64,000 nt of DNA from Salinadaptatus halalkaliphilus (GTDB lineage Archaea > Halobacteriota > Halobacteria > Halobacteriales > Natrialbaceae): positions 55,909 to 119,908 of the forward strand of contig NZ_RBZW01000033.1 of the NCBI RefSeq assembly GCF_006543045.1, read 5' to 3'. The position numbers and the translations under genes are program-made. The notes beneath the pieces are model-generated. The model was not told where the DNA came from, searched no databases, and worked only from the letters and a program-made list of their open reading frames with translations. This document shows, one piece after another, positions 1 to 7,334 of this stretch (the stretch's first letter is position 1; the number at the start of each line of letters is the position of its first letter).

Positions 1-532
1 CCATCAACAGATAGTAGTCGGCGTCCATTCCGTCGGAGGTCCACCACTTGTGGGCGTTGATGACCCACTCGTCGCCGTCTTTGACGGCCGTACTCTGGAG
101 CATCTTCGGGTCCGAACCGCCGCCTTGTTTTGGCTCGGTCATGGCGAACGCCGTCTGGATATCTCCCTGGACGAGCGGTCGGAGCCACTCTTCTTTCTGC
201 TTTTCGGTGCCGACCATCTCCAAGGTGTGCATATTCCCTTCCTGCGGGGCGTTCGCCCGAATCGCGAGGGCGCCGATGAGCGACCGGCCGACCTGCTCGA
301 ACGACGGCAGCATGTCGCTGAAGTCAAGCCCCTGGCCACCGTACTCCTCAGGAACCTGCGGCGCGAACAGGTCGCGTTCTTTGGCCTGATCCCAGAAGTC
401 CTCGATTTCGTCCATCGTGATCTTCTCGCCCGTCGCGAGGGCCTCCCGTTCCCGCGGAAGGACGACTTCTTCCATGAAATCTTCGACGCGCCCTGCGACC
501 TCCGTTGCTTTCTCGGAGTCGTGGTACTCCAT
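1..532 (-). CDS. Acyl-CoA dehydrogenase (3' end cut by window edge)
   Basis: FAD-dependent oxidation of an acyl-CoA to the enoyl-CoA, first step of beta-oxidation. Only the N-terminal 177 residues are inside the window; the gene continues beyond position 1. The N-terminal helical domain is recognisable, with VPEEYGGQGLDF near residues 58-69 and the mid-domain flavin-binding motif AFAMTEPKQGGGSD at about 135-148, followed by WVINAHKWWTSDG. The ATG at 532 is preferred because the family's N-terminal helix begins there. It is divergent from an acyl-CoA synthetase 172 bp away, which suggests joint use in fatty-acid or branched-chain acid catabolism. Exact substrate chain length cannot be read from this part. 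Confidence 0.9.
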   Translation of the reverse strand, partial: MEYHDSEKATEVAGRVEDFMEEVVLPREREALATGEKITMDEIEDFWDQAKERDLFAPQVPEEYGGQGLDFSDMLPSFEQVGRSLIGALAIRANAPQEGNMHTLEMVGTEKQKEEWLRPLVQGDIQTAFAMTEPKQGGGSDPKMLQSTAVKDGDEWVINAHKWWTSDGMDADYYLLM

Positions 533-670
533 ACCTGGGGATATACCCACACCATTGTAAATGTACGACAAAGCGGTCAACGAAACCTCCTCCCTCGTGT
601 GGTTATCTATACCATACGGCTGCCGTCGTCGAGACTCGAGACCCGCTTCGAGAGTTGGTCAGCTGGGGTA

Positions 671-680
671 CATTTTTATC
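671..680 (+). promoter_or_regulatory. TATA-like box of the acyl-CoA synthetase gene
   Basis: The T-rich element catttttatc lies about 28 bp before the ATG at 704, the distance expected when transcription starts at or next to the start codon. No Shine-Dalgarno sequence precedes the ATG, so the mRNA is probably leaderless. Confidence 0.5.
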
Positions 681-703
681 GCCGGTCCGTGGTATATAGA
701 CGC

Positions 704-2260
704 ATGGAGCTCGACGACCTATCCGACCGTGCCTGGGAAGGCAACGCTGCGCGATTGCACGACGAGACGGCTCGCCACCACGGCGACGCAACCGCCATCG
801 AATACCACAGCACGACGCTCACTCACGAGGAACTTCGTGAGGAAAGCGCCCGCTTCGCCGGCGGCCTCGCCGACCTCGGCATCGAGCCGGGCGACGTGAT
901 GCTACAGTACCTGCCGAACTGTCCGGCCTACCTCATCGGTGCACTCGGCGCGATGAAAGCCGGCGTCGCCGTCTCGCCGGTCAATCCCCAGTACCGACGC
1001 CGCGAACTCGCCTACCAACTCGAGGATACCCAGGCGTCGGTCGTGGTTACCCACGCAATGTTGCTTCCGCACCTCCGAGAGGGACTCGAGGAGATCGACT
1101 GGGATCCGGTCCTGATCGGCGTCGCCAGCACCGACGACGATATCCACATGTTCGAGTCGGTTCGTGGCGAAGAAACGTTCGTCGAACGAGCCGACGACGA
1201 CATTGCGTTGCTGCCGTACACCTCGGGAACGACGGGCAAACCCAAGGGCGTCCAACTCACCCACCGTAACTTCCGCGCTCAGATCTGTGTCACCCTGCGT
1301 CCCGGTGGCGAACTCGAGGCCGAGGAAGTGCGCAGTCTCGTCTGGTTACCGCTGTATCACATCACCGGGTTTACCCACACCGCCTGGCAGCCCCTCATCC
1401 GCGGCGGGCGAGTCTACCTGCGAAGTGCGGCCAACTGGGACGGCGAGGCCGCGATGGAACTCATCGAAGCGGAGGCGATCACCCACTACGTCGGCGTCAC
1501 TGCGATGTACGTCGACATGGTCAACAGCGACGCCTTCGGCGAGTACGATCTCTCGAGTCTCGAGACCGCGGGCGAAGGCGGCGCGAAGATGTCGATCGCC
1601 GTCCAGGAGGAGTTCGAGGACGTCGCCGGCGTCGATATCGGCGAGGGGTACGGCCTCACCGAAACCAACGGCTCGACGCATACGCAATCGCGCTCGACGT
1701 ATGGACTCCGGCATGGAACGATCGGCCAGCCGCTGCGGATGACAGACTGCAAGATCGTCGACGATTCCGGCGACGAAGTCCAGCCGGGCGAGGAAGGCGA
1801 GCTCCTCGTCCGCGGTCCACAGGTGATGAAGGGGTATCACGAGATGCCCGAGGCGACCGCGGAGGCCTTTACCGAGCGGGGCTACTTCCGAACCGGCGAT
1901 ATCGCGCGCCGGGACGACGACAACTACTACGAGATCGTCGACCGGAAGAAGCACATGATCAACACCGCCGGCTACAACGTCTATCCCAGCGAACTCGAGG
2001 AACTCCTCTCGGAACACGATGCCGTCGCCGAGGGGGCAGTGGTCGGGATTCCCGACGAACGACGCAACGAAGTGCCCAAAGCCTACGTCGTCACCACACC
2101 GGACATCGAACCCGGTGTCGACATCACCACCGAGGAACTCACGGAGTACTTCCTCGACAACGTCGCCGCCTACAAACACCCCCGCGAAATCGAGTTCATC
2201 GACGAACTCCCGCGAACGACCAGCGGAAAGATTCAGAAACACCGACTCGAGGACGAGTAA
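704..2260 (+). CDS. Long-chain or medium-chain acyl-CoA synthetase (AMP-forming)
   Basis: 518-residue ANL-superfamily ligase that activates a carboxylic acid with ATP and CoA through an acyl-adenylate. The full set of motifs is present: P-loop-like A3 motif YTSGTTGKPKG near residue 172, GYGLTE near 315, the YFRTGD hinge motif near 393, and the C-terminal PRTTSGKIQK with the catalytic lysine near 510. An in-frame open stretch runs upstream to position 50, but it has no family similarity, and a TATA-like box sits just upstream of the ATG at 704, so 704 is used. It is divergent from the acyl-CoA dehydrogenase, which fits beta-oxidation. Substrate length is not determined. Confidence 0.93.
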   Translation: MELDDLSDRAWEGNAARLHDETARHHGDATAIEYHSTTLTHEELREESARFAGGLADLGIEPGDVMLQYLPNCPAYLIGALGAMKAGVAVSPVNPQYRRRELAYQLEDTQASVVVTHAMLLPHLREGLEEIDWDPVLIGVASTDDDIHMFESVRGEETFVERADDDIALLPYTSGTTGKPKGVQLTHRNFRAQICVTLRPGGELEAEEVRSLVWLPLYHITGFTHTAWQPLIRGGRVYLRSAANWDGEAAMELIEAEAITHYVGVTAMYVDMVNSDAFGEYDLSSLETAGEGGAKMSIAVQEEFEDVAGVDIGEGYGLTETNGSTHTQSRSTYGLRHGTIGQPLRMTDCKIVDDSGDEVQPGEEGELLVRGPQVMKGYHEMPEATAEAFTERGYFRTGDIARRDDDNYYEIVDRKKHMINTAGYNVYPSELEELLSEHDAVAEGAVVGIPDERRNEVPKAYVVTTPDIEPGVDITTEELTEYFLDNVAAYKHPREIEFIDELPRTTSGKIQKHRLEDE

Positions 2261-2867
2261 CGGAACCCACCCAACTGCGTCTCGAGTCACTGGCTCGAGA
2301 GCCACGAGTCGGCTCGCGACCCGAGAGGTGGCTCGAGGTCGTGTGTTGGCGGACAGCCACGGGTGTTCGGACCGTAGTATGTCGAATTTCTGAGTGGTCA
2401 GCCTCAGGTAACTCCAACTGGACAACGACTCTACCGGGCAGTCATTTTAGCCACATATTATCTTCAACTATACTTATATATTTGTTTAGATATGGATGTA
2501 CTTCGAGACCCACTCCCGGTCAGCTCGAGTCGGAAACTCGTTTACGGATTGTTCCCATCGGTCGTTCTCGAGGGAGGCCCGTTATCGCCCGTGGAGGCAC
2601 ACTCTCCGGTAATATCTCTCGCACTACCGCGGAGCCACGATAGATCGGTCGTGATCTCACCGACCACCTGTGACCCGCTACGGACTGTCACAAGATTATG
2701 TGCGTTCGACACAACGTAAAACATAACTGCAGTATGATATAGTCGAGTCGATAACCGGACACAGTATCGTATCGACTACGTTTCGTCGCAGGTGTTCGCC
2801 GAGACGGTCGTCTTCGCTTCGCTCGACTGCTGTGACTCGTCTCAGCGACTATTCTCTCCCAGGAAGC
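2261..2867. other. Non-coding stretch
   Basis: About 600 bases after the acyl-CoA synthetase. No open frame with haloarchaeal codon use is seen. An AT-rich segment around 2455-2495 (several TATA-like strings) and short hairpins of the gctcg/cgagc type are present. The short frames here have no recognisable start signals or family similarity. Confidence 0.5.
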
Positions 2868-3040
2868 GGGGGATGGGATTCGAACCACGGTCGGAGCAAA
2901 GCTCCTCCCTGATTCAAATCTCATCGTTCTCGCTGTCGCTCACGAACTTGTTCGCGACTGTAACGGTGAGGATGGGATTTGAACCACGCCCAGACGTGCT
3001 CGCTCCGCTGCGCGCGATCGGTCTAGTTCAAATCCCACCG
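2868..3040 (-). repeat. Hairpins copying the tRNA-Ser T-arm and 3' end
   Basis: Two partial copies of the tRNA-Ser 3' region lie downstream of the tRNA gene. Copy one is at 2868-2886 (ggatgggattcgaacca) and copy two at 2964-2986 (ggatgggatttgaacca); the gene itself has ggatgggatttgaaccc at 3104-3120. Each copy is followed by an inverted partner (2911-2926 and 3026-3040, gttcaaatcccaccg), so each can fold into a hairpin. Possible origins are footprints of past integration at the tRNA 3' end, or trailer hairpins of the precursor transcript. No integrase gene is nearby. Confidence 0.6.
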
Positions 3041-3097
3041 TTTCGTTTTCCACTCGACAGACTCCTCGCTCCGCTCGTCGTTTTGTCTCCTGGAAAA

Positions 3098-3181
3098 CGG
3101 TGGGGATGGGATTTGAACCCATGAGGCTTGACAGCCACCTGCTCTCAAGGCAGGCGCGTTAGGCCGCTCTGCCACCCCACC
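3098..3181 (-). tRNA. tRNA-Ser (anticodon UGA)
   Basis: Reading the minus strand, a 7-bp acceptor stem (ggtgggg/ccccacc) is followed by a D-arm, an anticodon stem cctgc/gcagg with loop cttgaga giving anticodon UGA (complement at 3145-3147), a long variable arm (ggctgtcaagcc) typical of class II serine tRNAs, and a T-arm atggg-ttcaaat-cccat. The discriminator is G, as expected for serine. CCA is not encoded. No intron is seen. Its trailer side carries the T-arm-like hairpins. Confidence 0.95.
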
Positions 3182-3221
3182 TCGTACTCGCCTTCATCGT
3201 ACGTTCAAAAATGGTTGTCGA

Positions 3222-3968
3222 TTATGCGCGCTCGAGCGTGCCACCGTCGCCGACGGACACCCCGAGGTCCGCGAGGGCCGCCGCCGTCGCCTCGCCACCG
3301 CGACGCCCGGCGGCCTGTCGGGCCTCGAGGATCGCGATCGTTTCGCGAAGACCGGATGGAGTCCCGATCGAGGGTCGCATCGACGAGAACCCAACCCGCA
3401 ACTGCGCGTCGGCACCGCGTCGCGCGAGGGTCGACAGCGGCGTCGTTGCATAGGCGTCGGTAAAGTCGATCGTGTCGGTGGCAGCCATCATATATACGTC
3501 CCCCTCGGAGGACGGCCCGAGGACGACATCGTCCCGTCGCAACGCCATCGCCGTCTGGTCGACGTCGGAGCGTTCTATCAGCGGCACCGTCGGCTCGAGT
3601 ACGCCGACGCTGTCTGCGCCTTCACGCTCGAGGAGGTGGGTCACGGTGTTGCCGACGCGGGCCGACCGATTCGAGCCAACCTGGCGCTCGAACCGGACAT
3701 CGTCGACATCGACGCCCTTGAGGGCAGTGTCGACTGCCTCGCGGACCGCCGATTCGGCGCTCTCGTCCCCAACGGCGTCGGGAAGCGTCGTCTCGTCACG
3801 ATAGTTGATCAGCAGTTCCCCGCCACTGGCCGCCACGGCGCTGACGACGTCGCTGACGGCGGCCTCGTAGAGGGCAACAGCGTCCGATTCGGAGAGTGGC
3901 ATCGTTTCGACGAGCGACGACAGGACGAGTCCCGCACGCGGTGGGTCGACCGGCACGACGACGATCAT
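3222..3968 (-). CDS. DUF2064-like (GT-A fold nucleotidyl/glycosyltransferase-like) protein
   Basis: 248 residues. The N-terminus (MIVVVPVDPPRAGLVLSSLV, then a helix with SDAVALYEAAVSDV) and the central VVLGPSSEGDVYMMAATD follow the pattern of the DUF2064 / CofC-like GT-A fold, in which a Rossmann-like N-terminal strand is followed by a GPS-x-G motif. The usual arginine-rich nucleotide loop after the first strand is weak here, so activity is uncertain. Function is unknown; a role as a sugar or lactate nucleotidyltransferase is only a possibility. It is divergent from a small membrane protein gene at 4063. Confidence 0.55.
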   Translation of the reverse strand: MIVVVPVDPPRAGLVLSSLVETMPLSESDAVALYEAAVSDVVSAVAASGGELLINYRDETTLPDAVGDESAESAVREAVDTALKGVDVDDVRFERQVGSNRSARVGNTVTHLLEREGADSVGVLEPTVPLIERSDVDQTAMALRRDDVVLGPSSEGDVYMMAATDTIDFTDAYATTPLSTLARRGADAQLRVGFSSMRPSIGTPSGLRETIAILEARQAAGRRGGEATAAALADLGVSVGDGGTLERA

Positions 3969-4030
3969 AGTCGACCCTGCGTGCTCTCGGCCCTTGAACG
4001 CGACGCTCGCCGCGCTCGGCGACAGCGAAC

Positions 4031-4040
4031 GATATATAGT
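4031..4040 (+). promoter_or_regulatory. TATA-like box before the 74-residue membrane protein
   Basis: gatatatagt lies about 27 bp before the ATG at 4063, consistent with a leaderless transcript. Confidence 0.5.
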
Positions 4041-4062
4041 GATTGGCCCAGTTGTCAGGCGT

Positions 4063-4287
4063 ATGGACGATCAAACGGAGACGATCATCGGACTGATCGG
4101 TGTCGTCACGATCCTCGCAGTCGGTACTCTCGGCGTCTACGGCTTCGCATCGGGCTACCTGCTCGAGTCGGCCGGTACACTGTTCGTGCCAACGATCGCA
4201 ACGCTTGCCGTCGCCGCCGTCTTCGTCGGGGCGCTCGTCGGCCTCGGCGCACGATCGAAACGCTGGCGGCAGAACCCATACTGGTGA
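4063..4287 (+). CDS. Small two-helix membrane protein, unknown function
   Basis: 74 residues with two clear membrane segments (about residues 8-31 and 39-62) and a basic C-terminal tail ending RSKRWRQNPYW. The ATG at 4063 is chosen because a TATA-like box lies 27 bp upstream and the first helix starts directly after MDDQTE. The reading frame extends further upstream but that part is not protein-like. I do not recognise a named family; similar small proteins are common in haloarchaea. Confidence 0.65.
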   Translation: MDDQTETIIGLIGVVTILAVGTLGVYGFASGYLLESAGTLFVPTIATLAVAAVFVGALVGLGARSKRWRQNPYW

Positions 4288-4338
4288 CGACGCGTACTGC
4301 AGACATTCCACTCGCGACCGCTCCCTGATCGTGACGCT

Positions 4339-4986
4339 CTACCGCTCGCGACGCCCCTTCGTTTGCCGATAGTCACTCGCCATCAGGTCTACGAAGTGCT
4401 CGAGCCAGGTCTGGGTCTGTTCGTCGGTCTGCTCGCCGGGCTCGACCATCGGCACGAGTTCGAACCCGCGACCCCGGATCGTCGTCGCGTGGACTTCGGG
4501 AAGGGGCAGTTCGTCGGCCGGCGTCGTCGTATACTCCGTCCCAATTTCTGCGAGTGCCCGCTCACCGATCGGAATCAGGATCTCGGGGTTAATCATCCGG
4601 ATCTCGGCGTTGAGATACGGCTCGCAAGTGGCGATTTCCGCGTCGATCGGCGGTCGCGCTGGATCGCGACATCGGGTAAGATTCGTCAGGTAGACGTTTT
4701 CGACCACCGGTCGGTCAGGCGGCGAGGTCGCATCACAGAGTCCGAGGCGCTCGAGTAGTCGACGGAGGCCGCTCGAGTCGTCGTCCTCGTCTGCGGTCGA
4801 TCCGATCAACGGGACGCCGGTCGCGTCGGCTGCGGAACTGGGTCGCTCGCCGACGAACAAAAAGTCCGCACCGACATCGCCGTAGCCGTGGACGACCTGC
4901 GTGCGCGGCTCACAGAGCTCCGGGCAGTTGCGACAGGCCTCGTCCATGCCGTAGGGGTTCGCTCGCGTCTGCTGATTCGCGTCCAC
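4339..4986 (-). CDS. Uracil-DNA glycosylase superfamily protein (Fe-S type)
   Basis: 215 residues. Removes uracil from DNA as the first step of base-excision repair. Fe-S cysteines are seen near the N-terminus (CRNCPELC, residues 18-25) and later in NLTRCRDPARP and TCEPYL. Motif A appears as GERPSSAADATGVPLIG near residues 46-62, a modified form of the family 4/5 GE-P-G-ED-G-PFVG motif. The GTG at 4986 is taken as the start: a TATA-like tttttaccc lies about 25 bp upstream on the minus strand, and related proteins begin with DANQ. Motif A lacks the usual G after the proline and the acidic pair, so catalytic class is uncertain. Confidence 0.75.
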   Translation of the reverse strand: MDANQQTRANPYGMDEACRNCPELCEPRTQVVHGYGDVGADFLFVGERPSSAADATGVPLIGSTADEDDDSSGLRRLLERLGLCDATSPPDRPVVENVYLTNLTRCRDPARPPIDAEIATCEPYLNAEIRMINPEILIPIGERALAEIGTEYTTTPADELPLPEVHATTIRGRGFELVPMVEPGEQTDEQTQTWLEHFVDLMASDYRQTKGRRER

Positions 4987-5078
4987 ATTCGGGTGTCGGT
5001 GGGCGAGGGTAAAAACGACGCGGGTGGCTCCGGTCCCAACCAGAAACACCGAACGAATCGCCGATCGCGTCTAGGCGA

Positions 5079-5378
5079 CTACCGCTCGAGACCGCCACGC
5101 TCGGTGACCTCGAGGATGAACTTGACGTTGCGAACGATCTCCTCGGGCGAGGTTTCTTCGTCGGGATCGTAGAGGTCGCTGGTTCGATAGAGGATATTTG
5201 CAAGCTGTTTGCGTTCACTCGAGTCCCCCCGAACGTCGTCCCCGATGGCTCGGAGAGTTTCGACGCGCTCGCAGTCGGGTTCGAACTGCTTCTCGTTCGT
5301 GGGACTCGATCTGTCGTCACCGCCAGTAGCTGATCGCCTTTCGTCCTCGAGCGTCGATCGGTCGTCCTCGTCGGTCAT
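5079..5378 (-). CDS. Conserved acidic hypothetical protein
   Basis: 99 residues. The first 38 are low-complexity (D, E, R, S rich) and probably disordered; the remainder (CERVETLRAIGDDVRGDS through the C-terminus) looks like a compact helical domain. It lies 9 bp downstream of the Mrp-type ATPase on the same strand, so the two are probably co-transcribed. I do not recognise a function. Confidence 0.6.
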   Translation of the reverse strand: MTDEDDRSTLEDERRSATGGDDRSSPTNEKQFEPDCERVETLRAIGDDVRGDSSERKQLANILYRTSDLYDPDEETSPEEIVRNVKFILEVTERGGLER

Positions 5379-5387
5379 ACGAGGCTG

Positions 5388-6464
5388 TTACTGATCGAGC
5401 GAGGCCGCTTCGTTGGGCCGACCCTGGGAGACGCCACGTCGATGGACGATGCCCGTATTGTTCGCGACGTTCTCGGTGATCGTCCGGAAGGCATCGCCAG
5501 TGTCGCCCTCGGCGGCGAGGACCGTCGGCTCGCCGCCGTCACCGCCCTCGCGGACGGCCGGATCGAGCGGCACCGAGCCGAGGAAGGGCATCTCGTGTTC
5601 GTCGGCGAACTCCTCGCCGCCGCCAGAGCCGAAGATGTCGTGTTCGCCCCCACAGTCGGGGCAAGCGAACGTCGACATGTTCTCGGCGACACCGAGCACG
5701 ACCGTCTCGTGTTTGGCGAACATCTCGAGACCCTTGCGAGCGTCGTCAAGTGCAACGTCCTGTGGCGTCGTGACGATAACGGCACCCGTCACCGGCATCG
5801 TCTGGAGCATCGTCAACTGGGTGTCGCCGGTTCCCGGCGGCAGGTCGACGACGAGGTAATCGAGGTGCCCCCATTCGACATCTTCGGTCAACTGGGTGAT
5901 GACCTTGTGGACCATCGGACCGCGCCAGATAACCGGATCGTCTTCGCCAGTGAGAAAGGCCATACTCATCAGCTTCACACCGTACTTCTCCGGCGGGACG
6001 AGGGTTTCGTCCTCGGTCGCCATCGGCGGCTCGTCGGCGTCGACCATCCGCGGGACATTCGGCCCGTAAACGTCGGCGTCGAACAATCCCACGCGCGCGC
6101 CCAACTGCGAAAGTCCGGCCGCAAGATTGACCGCGACGGTCGATTTCCCGACGCCACCCTTGCCTGAGGCGACGGCGATGACGTTCTTGACGTTTGGCAA
6201 CACCTGGTCCTCGCTTTCGAAGTCGTCCCGATCGGGGATACTCGCTGAGAGCTCCGGCTCGAGTCCCTCCTCGAGAAGCAATTCACGGATCTCGCTGGCA
6301 AGGTCGGACTCGGTCGGCGAGTACGGTGCACCGAGTGCGAGGTCGATATCGACCGTCTCGTCCGCGACTGAAATGTCGTTGACGAGTCCGAGCGAAACGA
6401 TATCGTCGCCGAGTTCCGGATCCTCGACCGTCCGAAGGCGGTCGCGAACGGCGGCTTCGTCCAT
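5388..6464 (-). CDS. Mrp/NBP35-type iron-sulfur cluster carrier ATPase
   Basis: 358 residues. Binds and hands over Fe-S clusters in the cytosol. An N-terminal MIP18/DUF59-like domain (VEDPELGDDIVSLGLVNDI, residues 13-31) precedes a deviant Walker A motif, ASGKGGVGKST near 99-109, then DADVYGPNVPRM, DLPPGTGD and a CPDC pair near 267-270 that bridges the cluster in the dimer. The ATG at 6464 starts the DUF59 domain; the open frame continues upstream but overlaps the next gene without similarity. It is followed by a small acidic gene and preceded by a zinc-ribbon gene, all on the minus strand. Confidence 0.93.
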   Translation of the reverse strand: MDEAAVRDRLRTVEDPELGDDIVSLGLVNDISVADETVDIDLALGAPYSPTESDLASEIRELLLEEGLEPELSASIPDRDDFESEDQVLPNVKNVIAVASGKGGVGKSTVAVNLAAGLSQLGARVGLFDADVYGPNVPRMVDADEPPMATEDETLVPPEKYGVKLMSMAFLTGEDDPVIWRGPMVHKVITQLTEDVEWGHLDYLVVDLPPGTGDTQLTMLQTMPVTGAVIVTTPQDVALDDARKGLEMFAKHETVVLGVAENMSTFACPDCGGEHDIFGSGGGEEFADEHEMPFLGSVPLDPAVREGGDGGEPTVLAAEGDTGDAFRTITENVANNTGIVHRRGVSQGRPNEAASLDQ

Positions 6465-6513
6465 GTCGGTAGGTACCGCCGGGCGTCGAAAAGGGTTGTG
6501 TTCGTCCGGTCCG

Positions 6514-6843
6514 TCACCCGCCGGCGTTGAAATCGAAACGCGGCCCGCCATAGGTCGGCGGCTCCGGCTCGAGTTCGACGCCTTGCTCGAAGCGTACGAA
6601 GTTGAGATAGAACGGCCGTCCACAGCCCGCCGTCTCCGCACCCTCGAGGTCCGTCACGACGCCGTCCTCGCCACAGACGAACGCGATGCCATCGGCGTCC
6701 TCGAGGTCATCGCCGCCCGGTTCGGCGTACTCCCAGCCCGGTTGTTTACGCTTGGTGACGGATCGATCCGCGAGGTCGGGCGCCCGCTCGACGCTCGTGA
6801 CGGCGCTACAGTAGGGGCAGGTGTATCGGACGGCGACAGTCAT
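6514..6843 (-). CDS. Zinc-ribbon hypothetical protein
   Basis: 109 residues. An N-terminal YTCPYCSAV and a later FVCGEDGVVTDLEGAETAGCGRPFY give two cysteine pairs that could bind one zinc ion. The rest is a short beta-rich domain with a proline-rich tail. The ATG at 6843 is used; the codon before it is TTG. It sits 49 bp upstream of the Mrp ATPase in the same direction. The family is conserved in haloarchaea but its role is unknown to me. Confidence 0.65.
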   Translation of the reverse strand: MTVAVRYTCPYCSAVTSVERAPDLADRSVTKRKQPGWEYAEPGGDDLEDADGIAFVCGEDGVVTDLEGAETAGCGRPFYLNFVRFEQGVELEPEPPTYGGPRFDFNAGG

Positions 6844-6956
6844 CAAGCGATCTAGGGGCGTGACGACTGTAAGCCTACGGGACGAGACGCATATCCCAAA
6901 CTCTCGCGTGGCTTGCTGTCAGAACCGTTTACCGCCTCGAGCGCCCAGCCCCTGCC

Positions 6957-7328
6957 ATGACCGAGTTCGATCCCGAAAAATTCGAGGACAAGTACGTCCA
7001 CTACTTCGAGGAGCTCGAGGCCGCCTACTCGAACGCCTACCAGCAACTTCACGGCCAGTACGATTCGACCGTCCTCAAGGCCATCGATCGCCAGGTACTG
7101 AGCGAGAGCGAGCCCTTCTACGTCGGTGACGAGTCCACCGCCGACAGTATCGACACACAGTCTGAGAGCACCAACGATAGCCCGTTTCGACTCGAGTTGC
7201 CCGACGATCCCGGCGCTCGCGTCGGGACCGTCGCCGACCACGACCGGTTCGACATCGTCCTCGAGGAACTCGTCGACCAGATCGAACGCGAGTTAGCACG
7301 CCAGTTCGACCTCGAGTCCGAGCGCTGA
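6957..7328 (+). CDS. DUF5783-like haloarchaeal protein
   Basis: 123 residues, strongly acidic and mainly helical. It starts MTEFDPEKFEDKYVHYFEEL and has LKAIDRQVLSESEPFYVGD in the middle and a C-terminal helix ending RQFDLESE, which matches my recollection of the DUF5783 family. Residues 62-80 form a serine/threonine-rich linker. It is a single gene, convergent with the large surface-protein gene that ends 7 bp further on. Function unknown. Confidence 0.65.
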   Translation: MTEFDPEKFEDKYVHYFEELEAAYSNAYQQLHGQYDSTVLKAIDRQVLSESEPFYVGDESTADSIDTQSESTNDSPFRLELPDDPGARVGTVADHDRFDIVLEELVDQIERELARQFDLESER

Positions 7329-7334
7329 GCCACG

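Noticed and set aside
1346..2425. Long minus-strand open frame opposite the acyl-CoA synthetase
   Set aside because: Antisense shadow of a clear enzyme gene; no family similarity, typical of GC-rich DNA.
2492..2924. Small open frames between acyl-CoA synthetase and tRNA-Ser
   Set aside because: Poor start codons, mixed strands, composition unlike coding DNA here.
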